64,000 bases of DNA from Atherix ibis. Lineage: Eukaryota > Arthropoda > Insecta > Diptera > Athericidae. Of this stretch, positions 39,395 to 51,900 are shown piece by piece. Numbering within the stretch: position 1 is the first letter of the stretch; each line of letters opens with the position of its first letter. The stretch covers positions 67,428,220 through 67,492,219 of the forward strand of contig OY282609.1 of assembly GCA_958298945.1 (NCBI GenBank), read 5' to 3'. The notes under the pieces are model-generated. The model made no database searches. It was not told the origin of the DNA and saw nothing but the letters and a program-made list of their open reading frames with translations. Position numbers and translations under genes: made by a program.

Positions 39395-39895
39395 ATAATA
39401 GTACTCTCTGAGCAGATATTCACCTACGAAGGCATTGATTCCACTTTTCGTAGTAGTACTGGATAGTTTCAACTGAATTTCAACAGTTCCTTATTTACAC
39501 TCCCGTAGATGTTATCGATAGTACCAAAACGACATCGAAGTGGTTTTTGACCTTGAGGAATAAAAAAAAGTCACTCGGACTCTGATAAGATTAATAAGGG
39601 AAACTGGGAGTCTACTGGAATTCCTTTTCCGACAAAACTAGTTGCCGATTATGGCCATGTGACAGAGGACATTGTTGTGGCGAAGCGTTCAAGTGTCTGT
39701 AATGTCCGATCTGAGGCAGAGAACCCTTTTTCTGAGCCTTTCAAAGACTTCTTTACAAAATACTTGTAAATCGACGATCTGACCTGACGATTGCCCTCAA
39801 CCGTTCCACATTATCATCAGTTTTCGATGTTGAGAGACTTCCTTGAACAATATCCATCTTCCACTTCTTCTCGGCACTCTTCCAGTCTCATTATT
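39395..39895 (-). mobile_element. Mariner relic 2: degraded transposase with internal deletion
   Basis: Read on the minus strand from 39890, the conserved mariner N-terminal segment appears as STSKTDDNVERL then VRSDRRFTS (39860-39775). It stops at TAA and jumps, after a deletion, to RSDITDT-TLRHNNVLCHMAI (about 39725-39650), the region around the second catalytic Asp, which here is Asn (HNN for HDN). After frameshifts it continues GKGIPVDSQFP, SDFFLF, FGTIDNIY and YEKWNQCLRR, and ends in a GEY motif near 39425. Multiple stops and frameshifts make it a fossil. TIRs are not evident. Confidence 0.8.
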
Positions 39896-42497
39896 TTTTA
39901 GCTGCACTCCGTAATTTCAAAAATCAAAAAAAAAATGTTTTTCATACAAAGAAACTTTCGGAAAATTATGAAAATATAATTGCTATTAACAGAATAATTT
40001 GGTAAAGGATTAGGTTTTTATGGTTTGAAATGTTTGGAAAAGTTATTTTTCTCTTATGTCTAAACTTAAAAATTTAAAAACTTAATTTTTTTTTAAATTC
40101 CCATACAAATTTTTATGGTTTGAACTCATTACTTTTAATTAAATAAATTGTTTTGAATTGTTTTTTTTTTTATATAAATAATGAGGATTAAGATTTTATT
40201 TTGGCCAAATTAAATTTATCGAAAATGTTTCCGTATTGAAAAGAAAAACAAAAACTTCGATTGTAAAAATACAAATTATTTTCACCTGAAATTAATTGGT
40301 AAGAAATTTTTTTGACAGCATCAGCAAAAATTTTAGAAAAAGAAAGTTCATATACATAATGTACAAAGAAGGATTTATTACATTCTTTGAAGTTGATAAT
40401 AGCAAAATATTTAGAACAAATTAAAACCATTTCATATATGTTCATATATTATTTTTCTTATAAATGCTATAAAAATTAAATACAAAAATTCGCATAAATA
40501 GACCAAAAAATCTCAAAACCATTTAGCGCTGATATGCTTTTGAATCTCAGATACCTCAGAATAAATAAAAATATCAAAATATCCAAAAAAGGGAATGTCT
40601 TCATTAATAATTTTGTCTATCCTTTTTCCCAGAATTGATTATACTTTTATGTACTTATTGTTTTTAAAAAAAAGTATTGTTTAAAAATAGTATCAAAAGA
40701 AAAATGAAATCTTCAACACACAGTACCTGTACTTATGTTTATTTATTGTCTAGAATTATTTTCATCCTGACTTCTATGATGCATCTTTAACTTGGTTTGT
40801 ATTCAGCTAGTACAACAAGCAACATGCCAGAAGAGAAAGGGCAAACCTTTCAATTTCAACTTATGAGGATATTCGAACACAATTTATTCCTATATTCTAG
40901 GAGACTATTTTGTTGTTCGGCCTTGATACTCTCCATTCTATTATTGCTTTTCTACAAATAAACAAAATTTCGATGATAAAAACTCTTTTTAATGACAATT
41001 AATTATTTTTGCACATTTTATATTTTACGGTTGTTGTTCTGTTCTTCGAAAAAAAAAAGATATTTCTTTCAAGCATTTTTAAAATTAAAAATATCGAAAA
41101 TAAGAAAAAATATTTCTTTTTCTTCTGTGTTGCGAAATGTTTTTCAATTTCTGCACAAAAATGTTTTCTTTTTGGTTATTTTGGATTTCTTTATTTTTTA
41201 GAGCGCGTTTTTCTATGAAAGGGTTTTGACGTATAAAGGAATTCAAAAGACTAAAAGGATTTCATTTATTATTTGATTATTTTTGCTTTATTTAAGTTAA
41301 TTTTTTTCGAAAACATTGTTTGTATGAAAAAGAGAAATTCAATTTTTCAACACAGCAATTTTACTATTTCAAGAAAAAAAATCGCAATAAATTTTGTTTA
41401 CATCGGAAAAAATCTTTTTTTTTTTAAACTTTCTAATTCAAGTGAACATTTTAAAAGCTTTTTCTAATAAAAAATCTCAACATTTTATATTTACGGAAAT
41501 AGGTAAACAACCACATCCATCTAATTTCTTAAGAAAAAAGCCTTTTACGTCAATTATTTATTTACAAATTCTTGGTGATAATTTTTGAATAAAAATAAAA
41601 ATAAAAATTAAATTATTAAATAAAAAATACAAAAAAAAAAATTGGTAAATTTTTATCATAATATGTGATAAAATGTTTTTATGGAAAGTAAATTAGAAAA
41701 AAAAATTTATATTCAATATTCACGACATTTCAATTTATCGTTAATTAATAAAGTATGAATTAAAGGTGAATTTATTCTAAAATAAAAATTAAAAGAACAT
41801 TTTGGGATACGAGAATAAAAAGAAATTGAATTTTTTTTTAAAAGCAATAAATAACAATTTAAAATTGATTTTTACATAAAATCTTTTGTTTAAATAAAAA
41901 AAAAACTCAAAATCGAGTAAGTATATTTGATGAAAAAAATATTAAAATAAAAATTACTCGTAATTTTAAATAAGAAAATTCTTTAAAAAAAAGCTCCGAA
42001 ATTTTGTGAGTTGTAATAAAATGTGGGGGTTTTTCTCAAGGAGATTTTTCTAAAAATCATGTTTTTTTTTGATAAATAAATAAACCAGAGGATATTTTCA
42101 CTTTTTTCTTAAATAAAAAATCTTAATTTTTATGATTATATTGTAGAAAAAGTAATTTTTCGAAATAATCAATAAAAACTATATTTTCCATAATTGCATA
42201 ATTTAAATTTCAAAACTTATTGACTCTTGACTAAAATTTAAATTTTACTAAAACTAATAGGTTAATTAACTATTAAATTTTTTAAATTTCTATAAAATTA
42301 TTAAATTTTTTTTTGGAATTTTGTTTTAAGAAAACTTTCGTTTTCGGTAAAAGTTGTTCGAAAGAAACTATTTCCTTTACAAAAAAAAAATTGTTTAAAG
42401 GCAAAAAAAAATATAAGAAAACATTAAACAACTGGTATCCGTTAATGAGGGGATGAATTATTTGAAATGGTAAACAAAATTTTTATTATAAAAATTT

Positions 42498-42555
42498 CTA
42501 GATTTCTTTAACGCTTTCAAGTTTTTTTTTTCTTGAAAGCATTCAAGAAATCTAG
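42498..42555. repeat. Inverted repeat with 24-bp arms
   Basis: The arm CTAGATTTCTTTAACGCTTTC (followed by AAG) at 42498-42521 pairs with CTTGAAAGCATTCAAGAAAT (followed by CTAG) at 42532-42555, with two mismatches. The loop of about 10 bases is all T. It resembles a foldback or short pre-miRNA-like hairpin, but the all-T loop and the short arms argue against a canonical miRNA. Confidence 0.85.
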
Positions 42556-44166
42556 AGGAATCGGTCTCTTGAAAAGTGAAACAAATTTAAATTTTTCTCA
42601 AATAAAAGAGAAATAACGTTAAGAAAAAAAAGGTCTAAAGACGCTATTTAAAAGTTTATTTTAGTATTTTTTTATGATAGATTATAATTTTTATCGAATT
42701 TAGTTTGATTGTAATAGCTTTGCTTAGCCTTCTTTAGAAATACTAGAGTTCGCAAATTTTTTTTTTAACCTCATCCCAGCAGGAAAATAAAATATCGAAT
42801 AGAAAATCTAAGAGCTTGTTTTTTCCGTTTTTTTTTTCAATAGTGATGATAGTTATAAGAATTGTTTTTGTAACAAATTTGGCTCCATAGAGTCAGGATC
42901 AAAGTCTGCCAATAGACTATTTCGACACTATCATCGATACAACAAATTTGGTGGAGTAGTTCGATTTGGTTTTGAAGTATCAAAAAACTTTGAAATGTTC
43001 AACATCCTTCAAGAACTAATTTTATTATCGAGGAAGAGTCGAGGCCCATGCAATTGAAGGCAGCCTTAATAGGCGATTCGATGAAAATGAAACGGAAAAC
43101 TTTCTCTACAAAACGCGACCTAATATTTTCCAGAGTTGTTCAGTTTAATAATATTGCCGATCCTATGGTTTTCCAAAAAGCAGAAAAGTTGAAAAAGGCA
43201 AAATAAGATAAACAAAGAAAAAAACTACAATGTCCTTTTTCTTTCATTTTCATATCCTTTATCGTATACGATCTGATTTGAATTTGTTTTCTGGTTGCAT
43301 ATTATTATTGTTGTTATTTCTATTGTTGTTAGTTGATTTTAGTGTTATTATCAGCGCATTGAAATAATTTCTCTATTCTAGTTCTGGATAAAATAGAAAC
43401 AGTTCTTGCCATACAATACACTTGGATACGATACGATTTGCTATGAGTCTGATAAATGACAATTGTACACATATACCAACCGACAAATGAGTATCCTTTT
43501 TATAAATAGCTCCTCTCCTTCGGTTGATCTACCATTCGTACTTGTTCTTAAGGCCTCTTATGATCTATCAAAATTGGTGTTTTCTGTTAGGAATTAGTTC
43601 TGGGCTTAACTTTCTATTCATTGTCTTTTACTGACCTCAGTAAATTTTTCCAGTCTTCAAGATTCATAAAATAAATATAATCACATAGCATATAGACATA
43701 CTCGTAAATAAACACTATTGCCGTTTTTTCCCTTCATTATTATATCTTATTTTGAAGTAGAATAAAATCAGGAATATTAAATAGAAGGAAAAATTGTCAT
43801 GGCTACTATTTTATTAACGATAGAGACCAAAAAAAATATCTATGAAGAAAATAAGAAAAACAAGAACGCCTAAGAATCGATGACTTCCTCATTGAAAAAG
43901 CCGTTGTCCTAGTTACTTATTGCGAAAGGATATAACATCATTATCACAAAACTATTATGCATAAATTTATTTATTTTTCTTGTTAATAATTCGTTAGCCA
44001 TAAAAATTTTCAGCAAATAAAATTGACTGAAGAAAAATAAATGTTTTTATTATTTATTTTTTGGTTTCAAATCAAATTTAAGGCGTTGAAAAGGATGTTT
44101 GTGAAAACTGAGAGAATATGGGCGATTTAATTTGAATGTATGAGGTATAGTGTAGGTATGTGAAAA

Positions 44167-44300
44167 AATTATATAAAATAGAATAGAAAGGAAAATCCCA
44201 ATTTAGGGCTTCCAATTATTGTGATAGAAACTAAATTATATAAAATAGAATATAAAGGAAAATTTCAAAAATTGTGCTTCCACTTATTGCGATAGAAACT
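44167..44300. repeat. Imperfect 67-bp tandem duplication
   Basis: The unit beginning AATTATATAAAATAGAATA and ending TGTGATAGAAACTA occurs at 44167-44233 and again at 44234-44300 with roughly a dozen differences (for example TTATTGTGATAG against TTATTGCGATAG). It is an old local duplication. Confidence 0.9.
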
Positions 44301-46148
44301 AACGACAAGGAGTTGTGGGTAGACAACTGTTTTACGGAATGAACACTATTTAATGTCTACTTCACAGGATCTGCATACCTAGGAAATGTAAGCTTTTGTT
44401 ATTCATAGCAATTGGCGTTATTGAATGCTGAAGCAGGTCAATTTACTAGTGGAAAACTGTAAGAGATAATAATTCAAAAAGCACAATTTCTAAATGAGAA
44501 AATAATATACATTTTGTCCTGTAGAGCCTTTGGGCGAAAGAATAATGATGGCGCCAGGAGAGAAAATCTATTCCGAAGGACGTTAAACAACGTGTATATG
44601 CAACGGCGTGTGTGGAATAAAACTTCAGACTTTTTAAAAAAGAAATTATCAAAAATAATTGGAAAAATATTTTTTAAACTCTTTTTTTATACAAAATTAA
44701 AAAGAAAGTAAAACAAAATAGAAAATGTATTGTTGCGTAATAAATTTTCTTTGTATAAAATAAACTCTCTGAATTTTAGTGTGTTGGAAGGGAAGACGAA
44801 CGTATTAAAATTTTGATAAAAAAAATAATTTTATTAACGTTAAGTTCTACAGGAGAGTAGCTAATGACGACCATACTCAGAGAGCAGGTTTACGCAGGAA
44901 GCTCGGGCTGTTAGCTGAGTTGTGCTTCCACACCCAATCATAATCCGAACAAATCATGTCAGAACATATAGGGGATAATGGAGACACCCAAAAGGTTGTT
45001 AATTTCTCCATGGGAGGGAAGGAAGCAGAAAGAAGAAATTTCGGTAAAAAAATAATGGATGAAAAATTACCAAAAAAAAAAAAAAAAAATTATCCAGGGA
45101 ATTTTGTCGAAAATATAGAAAAAATTGGAAAATATATTAAAATAATTTAAATAAAAAACCGAATTAAATTGCTTAAGCAAACTAATCAGATTGAAAGGGG
45201 TTGAAATGGACTTAAGGAGTTTTTTTAAGTACCTCTAAATTCAAAAACTAAAAATTATCAAAATACAAAAACACGAAATTGATGAAAATCTGATTGAATA
45301 TTTTACCAAACCATCACAAATAATATGAAATTTTTTATACAATAGTTTTCAGATAGTTTGTCGACATCAACTCGATCAGGTGCAATTTTATTTTTAAAAA
45401 CTGTGTATAGACCTTCAAAAGCAAAAAATTAAAATAAATAAAAAGAAATTAAAAAAATTCCTTTCATAAATGAATTTGATAAGAAACTGCGCCTTTGGGG
45501 CGACGCACTTTTCTGTTTATCTACTTTGTTTTCGTAATGCTTTTCACACCTGATTGATTAAAGTTAACATTATTGTCATACTATTATGAGCATAAATAAC
45601 AATAGCATTTGATAACGATTGAGTATTATACTATTCTCCGTTAGCTTACCTTCAACAAAATAGCACATACGAGTACTTGATAACATGATTAAAAACAGCT
45701 AAAAAATTGCGAGCGCGTCTGTAAAATGAGATTATGAGTGGCTGATATTTTTCTTCACAATCGCTGTCGGATTATTAATTCTTCCATAAATGCGTTTACT
45801 AACTAGGCTTATAAGCTACAAATGCGTAAGATAAAGTGGATAGAATGTTTTCGCAAAGTCCTGGAATAGAGAAAATTATATCTTCTTAGGTTTCATTCAT
45901 TTGTTGGTAAAATTTTGATTCTAAACACTTTTAAAGAACAGATAATTAAAATCTATTTTTACTAATTTTTTTTCTTTTGAAAAGTTGATTTTAATCACGT
46001 TTCAAAATCGCATTAATTTGAAATTTTGAAAACTAGTCTAAATGCATATCAACTGAAAATTTCAAAATCAGATTGAATTCCGGAAAAGAAGAAATCGAAC
46101 CATCAAAAAACCTAAGATTCAGATTTTTACGCATATTCATTTTTTTCA

Positions 46149-46176
46149 ATTATTCCGGATCCATTATTCCGGATCC
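46149..46176. repeat. Perfect 14-bp tandem duplication
   Basis: ATTATTCCGGATCC occurs twice in tandem (46149-46162 and 46163-46176), creating two BamHI-type palindromes. It is a small local duplication. Confidence 0.95.
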
Positions 46177-46439
46177 AATGCAACGAAATACAAACGCACG
46201 TAATAAGAATCTTCTACATGCAATCTAATCGAAGATTACAATTTTTTGTAAACTTACAAAAATGCATACGCTGCACAGCACGGAATCTTGATGGAAAAGA
46301 ACGGTCAAGCGGAGGGGGGGGGGGGGGGTATCTTGTCACAATTGCTCAATCCTACTATATATATAGGTCCAGATGATGCCCCGTATTTTGTTATTGAGAA
46401 CAAATAATTATGGTTCATTAGACGGAATGGAGAGTGGAG

Positions 46440-47830
46440 AATGCAGTGTTGCATTAATGTAAGATGCATTCGTTACAAAGGTTACGCAATTACGTAATAT
46501 CGCCTCTTCGAGTTGTAATTACCATCGACGACGCAATCATTTCGGAATTGCTTACATCCACAACATCAACAATCGATTTCCGCTTCTGCCTGAGATCATC
46601 AGGTCTAGGTCTGTATGGGAATTGCCGGAGGTGGAAGCGGATGGATGGCGCTAGATTTTCAAATCCGCAAAACCTCACCACAACTACGGCCAACAAAAGT
46701 TAAAAGAAACAACACGCGTTGTTTGCGTTTCAAGATTTTAAATGCGCTGCAACTCATTAAACTTCAAGTTCGTTGTTACTGGTGGCTGCCATTATTACGA
46801 TTAGGCCATTGAAGCCCATCATCGTCAACAATACGGTGAGGCGAAGAGCTTCGTAGGAACGCCTAGCAAAATAATGATCTCATCATAACGAATGCGTCAG
46901 TATTCCCTAACATTTATTGGCTCTTCGTGCGGTGGACATTTTCAAAAACCGATGAAGTAACAACATTTATCAAGCAGGTTAACAAGTACGTATACGAAAG
47001 CAGGGCGAGGCGTCGTATTGCGTTATTATGCGTGCATCCAAAACTCTTTACAGTAAAATGTTGAAAGACGAACGGAGCCGATGCAACCAAAATTCTATCG
47101 ACCCACCAAGAACCGTCACCATTGTTCGCTTCGGCATTGCTCCACCATGAATTTCCTCACCCACCCGAAATATATGTAAGCCCCTTCTTAGTGTGCATTG
47201 CACTGACGGCCATACGATTCGGACTATTTCGATAGTGTTCTTCTGAGGCTGCCATTCGAATGTGCGTGCCCTTTGCGCTCGACGGCGGTTTGTGCACGAG
47301 TATGTTTTCGTGTTAATTTGGAGCAGCTCCGTGGGGAATGAGTTCCGTGACCTAATTTTCCAGAGTCGTTTTCGCCTTGTTCCAATTACAATTTCGACAG
47401 CACACATTGCAACAAACTCCCTTCAAATGTTTTTCCCATTTACCACCTACCAGACCTAGTCTATCGTATTCTGCAGTATCGATTAATGGGAATGTTGCCT
47501 TTGTTCGATATATGGGATTTTGTAAGTGGTGCCTTCTGTATTTGTTTTCAATACACTCACGCGTTTCTGCCCAATAAAGAGTCGTCTTTGCTCTTCACGC
47601 ACTCTGATAGCGTTTGTTGGAATGAACTTTTAGCGAAAATCGACCCGCACTGTTCCAGGCCCTTCACAACTTTTTCTCTTGCTGCATCAGCATTGCTTTA
47701 GCTACTGTTCCTATTGCATACAATAGCTTTACATAATCTTACGTAATGAGAATGGCCTCGCTAATAACTTGTCCACACGGCGTGAAGTACTTACTCTCGG
47801 TCCCCTTCTCCAAATTTTTGATGTGCCCTT
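46440..47830. other. GC-richer island with overlapping ORFs on both strands
   Basis: Composition rises clearly above the surroundings. Several frames are open, including 46464-46703 (+), 46490-46696 (-), 47048-47407 (-, 119 codons) and 47486-47701 (+). None has a motif I recognise, and the conflicting frames argue against a single long exon. The interval holds a well-formed candidate mini-exon (47477-47521). It could be a conserved regulatory island, part of a gene, or a decayed unrecognised transposon. Confidence 0.35.
47477..47521 (+). other. Candidate 45-nt in-frame mini-exon
   Basis: The acceptor CTATCGTATTCTGCAG (AG at 47475-47476) is followed by 45 bases reading YRLMGMLPLFDIWDF in phase 0, then GTAAGTGG at 47522. 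The length is a multiple of three, the frame is open and both splice sites are good. The frame also stays open beyond the donor. Identity is unknown. Confidence 0.25.
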
Positions 47831-48150
47831 AGAATGCATGAAAAGAATAGTTTCGAAATCCTACAATTCTACGCACACAATCCAGTCTCGAATAATCATG
47901 ATACTTTTCTGTATACGAAAGCGAATATGGTAAATGTATTGTAGTTTGTGCATAAACGAAATCTTTACATCTAGTGGCGCGACGTGACGTAACCCAATCC
48001 ATCCAATATCATTAGCCCACTAAATTATGCCTAATAATTACGAAAAATACAACTCAGTTCATCTCTGTTATTGTTAAGATGATTTTTTGTTGAAAAATTC
48101 TATAAATTATCACGGAATAAATGTAAAAAGTCTGCCATACATTAAAAAAA
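47830..48150. other. Non-coding stretch
   Basis: A short mixed-composition interval (including TGGCGCGACGTGACGTAACCC near 47975, shown here as a landmark with CRE-like TGACGT) grading into AT-rich sequence. No gene is seen. Confidence 0.45.
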
Positions 48151-48990
48151 ATTTTAAAAACATAGTTTTTCAGTAAAAATTGTTTTATTAAAAATATTGT
48201 CAGTAAAAATTTATTGAGCGAAAGTAAAATTTTTCTAATTAGAATTTTTTGAGGATTTTAGCTTAAAATTGTGATTGTAAGCAAAATTTTTTCATACTAA
48301 ATTATTTGAGCAAAAATTTGTAACTAAAAATTCTGTCAGTTAAAATTTTCCCCATAAAAATATTTTGATAAAAAAAATTTTTATTTCAAACTTTTTTCAG
48401 CGAAAGTGTTTCTAGTGAAATGTTTTCGTTAGAAATTTTTGCAGTTTTTATGAAAACTTTTTCACGAATAATTTTCTTTATGGGAATTTTTTGAGTGATA
48501 TTTTTCATTCAAAATTAATTTCACTAGCAAAAAAGCTTGCAGTAAAAATTTATTTGGGCATAAATTTTTTAATCAACAATTTTGTCAGCAAAAATGTTTT
48601 TAATAATCATTTTTAATTTCAAATTCTTGAAGTTCTTAGAGAAAAATTTTTTCATTATAAATTATGTCAATAAATATATTTTTGTTAAACATTTTTTTAA
48701 GAGAATTTTTTTCTGTTAAAATATTTCCGTCAAAAATTTGCAGTAAAAAATAATTGTTTGGTTGAAATATTTTCAGTAACTACTCTTTCAGTATATATTT
48801 TTTCATTAACAATTTTTCCAGTAAACATTTTTTTAACACTTTTTTAAGAAAAACTATTTGAGCAAAAATGTTTTGATAAAAAATTTTCTGAGTAAACATT
48901 TTCTAGTGTAATATTTTTTCTGTCACAATTTTTTAGGCAAGTTTTTTCTATCAATTTTTTCAGAAAAATTATTTCCATCATTCATCGCTA
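48150..48990. repeat. Degenerate minisatellite array D (CAGTAAAAATTTT family), longest array
   Basis: Over about 840 bases the words CAGTAAAAATT, GAGCAAAAATT, CAGCAAAAATG, CAGTTAAAATTTT, TTTTCAGTAAC and similar recur every 13-30 bases, mostly in the + orientation. The array is old and has no stable period, but it clearly shares its unit with the near-perfect array at 59.6 kb. Confidence 0.6.
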
Positions 48991-48999
48991 AATATTTTT

Positions 49000-51900
49000 T
49001 GTGAGAGTTTTGAAATGATTTTATTACAAATTTGGAAGCGAAAATTTAACAGAATAAAAAATCATATTTTGGAAAAATCAATTTAGTTGAATGCGTTTTT
49101 GTTTGATTAATTTTCAAAATTTACTTTTATACAAAATTGTTGTTTTGCTGAGTAATATTATTAAGGCAAAATAAGTCCAAAGCTGGATGCGGCCGATTAT
49201 GTTAATGAAAGACATTCAATCGGTTGTTTGGAGGTGTGCAGGTTTCGTAACTGGTTTTGGTTTTCGATTGCATAATTTTTCTCATCAATTTTATGTTCCA
49301 AACAGAGTAGCACTATGAGTTGATAATATGTTTAATTTAATCATCTTGGCCTTCATAAAAAAGTCAAATTGTAAAACGTTTATTAAGTAGAGCTGGCTTT
49401 TCAGAGAAAATTTTCAAGTTCATATTCCGGATTTCAGTCCGCATAATGACGTTTGTTAATATTCGTGTATGAATTACATTACCTTCTCTCTAGCCTCTTT
49501 TTGATAGTCCCATATACGTATTTATAAAATACATACAATTAAGTGTCCATGAAAAATTTTCATTTAAAAGAAAAATCAAAAGTTTTTACCGAAAACAAAA
49601 TCAGTCCGTTTTCTTATGAAAACTTGTTCCTTAAGTTTTTTTTATCAGTTTTTTTCTGTTCAAAAGTTTTCCAAATATTCTTTTTTGAATACATACGAGT
49701 ATATTGCTGCTAATTTTAGGCAATATTCTTTTTTCCTAATTGATTTTATCTTTTGAGTAAAAATTTCAAATATATTCTAATTTGTAAAAATTGTTTTGTC
49801 TCTGTATTGAAAATGACAAAAAAAATGTGCTGAAGAAATCTTGTTATTTTATCAGAAATTAAACGTAAAAGGATAACTTCAATATAAGGTACTAAATTGA
49901 TTGTATACTTACACCTAAGGTCATCAAATCAGGATGCCTTTCAAATATTGTATAAGAAAACTACTAAAATCCGGTGACAAAATTAATAAAATTTTGATTA
50001 TTCCCAATGCTGATTTACGATTTATATTTTTTAGTTTTTCGTATTTTATACTCCTTTTTGCATTAATCTGAATTATGATGAAAATCCTTTTTGGTAAATT
50101 TGGGTCAATATCTCCACGGATTCACCACCACATGTTTTTATTAAACAAAAGCTGCACATTCATTTTATGTCAATTTTTAGTGGACATTTGTGTATTTACG
50201 ATTATAACCCATTCAGGTGAAATGTTCGACTCTTATGGTTTATAAGAAAATATTCACAAGTCAAATTAAGGAAATTTTTAGAAGCCCTTAAAAAGGAACC
50301 AAACACTTTACTTTTTATATTTACAAGGAAATATATACTGCGAAAATAAAAAAAAACAAATTCCAGATAACATGATTTTTGGACTTTTGAAGAAACTTTT
50401 TGGATTCTATTTTACTTCCAAGTGACTCTTATCCTTTAGCTTTTGACAAAAAAAAAATTGTTAAAAAAAGGACGAAATGGAAAATAGAATTTTTTCGCGT
50501 GCTTTAGTCATGCATGCAAGCAATGAAGACCGGAAAACAAATTTGGTGGCCTCTTTGAAATGGCACCTGGTAACGCCAAAACGCAATAAAAACTGCTTCT
50601 ATCTTGGTAGTTCGACTCCATTTCATATCCTTTCGTCCCATTTTCCCCCTGCATGTGTATAAATATATAGAAATTTTTCGAATGTTTTTAAAGCCCAATA
50701 AGCCCACCAAAAAGGAGGTCATCCGCACAATAGGGTGCGTGCGACTATCAAAAACCCTGCTAAATCATTTTCGTTCTATCGTAATACTGACCATTCTGGA
50801 AACGCACCTTATACGCAAATGTTTTTTTTCTTCTTTATTTCTAAAAATAAATTAGTAGGGTGCTGTTCAAATGAGCTAACAAGTTTTTTTCTGCATTTTA
50901 GTTAAAAATTATTGTAATTATTGAAGTTTTTATTAGAAAAACTAGTAATTTAATTGTAATTAAATTTTACCGTAGTAAAATTTACTGTTAGGGCAATTTT
51001 CAAAAAAAAACTTTTATATAGTTTGAAATATGATATTAAAAAAAAACTTTAAAAGAGACACAAAATTTCTAGTGAACATTTTCAGTAAAAGTTTCTGTAA
51101 CAAAAAATTTATAATAATTTTAATTTTATCATCGATTATTGATTATTTACCATAAAAAAGTCTTTATAATTATTTCTATAAAATCTGCGTACACGGTGAT
51201 ATGAAAATAAACATTTAACATTTCAACAAAACCAAATACTATCAACAAAGAGAATTTTTTAAGGTTTAATGCGTAGGCACAAATAGACACACATACAAAT
51301 ACGGGGGTATTGCATATATATAGTATAAGAAATTCAATATTTACACATGCACTTAGTTTTTTTCATTAAAAATAGTGACTAGCAAGAGAAATAGAAAATT
51401 TAAAAAAAGTTGCTAAGTTGAGCAACTAACAGCTGCCACTATCGTTGCTGCAAGTTTATGCGTTGCTCATCGAAATTAACACAAAAAAGCTTTTTTTCCA
51501 CGAAACAATCTACAATTGGCCCCCTTTCGCTATAAATACTCAAAATACAGGCAGCATTTTTTTTGTAGGAAAATGCAAAAATTTGGATATGCTTTTTGAA
51601 TTGAAAAGTAAATTAGAAAAAAAAAATTACGCGGAATAACTAACATTAGATTTTGCTGTAATAACATTTTTGCTTGTGTGCATTGGTGTAAGTAATTAGA
51701 TTTATGAGTTTTCTTTAGTAACACAATCACATGTTGATATTTCGTGCATGTGCATATGACGTTCTGTTTAGGAATATGCGCCTGGTGGGCACAATCTAGC
51801 AGTGTTCACAATTGTCCGAAATTGCCAAAAAAACGACGCAATTAGACGCATGAACAACTGCGCTTTTATTGTTTTTATTTCTATTGTTGTTTTTACAAAC

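Larger units (their letters stand above)
39900..46140. other. AT-rich non-coding stretch
   Basis: Very AT-rich, especially 40000-42800, with long A/T runs. The short hydrophobic or lysine-rich frames here (for example 40188-40445 on -, and 40992-41588 on +) are translations of A/T-rich sequence. A slightly GC-richer patch at 42880-43160 reads nothing I recognise in six frames. Hairpin (42498) and tandem duplication (44167) are listed separately. A well-formed acceptor (CTACTTCACAG) followed 20 nt later by GTAAGC lies at about 44370-44390 but is not in frame. Confidence 0.5.

Noticed and set aside
42880..43160. GC-richer patch suspected to be a transposase relic
   Set aside because: I checked it for mariner signature words in the likely frames and found none.
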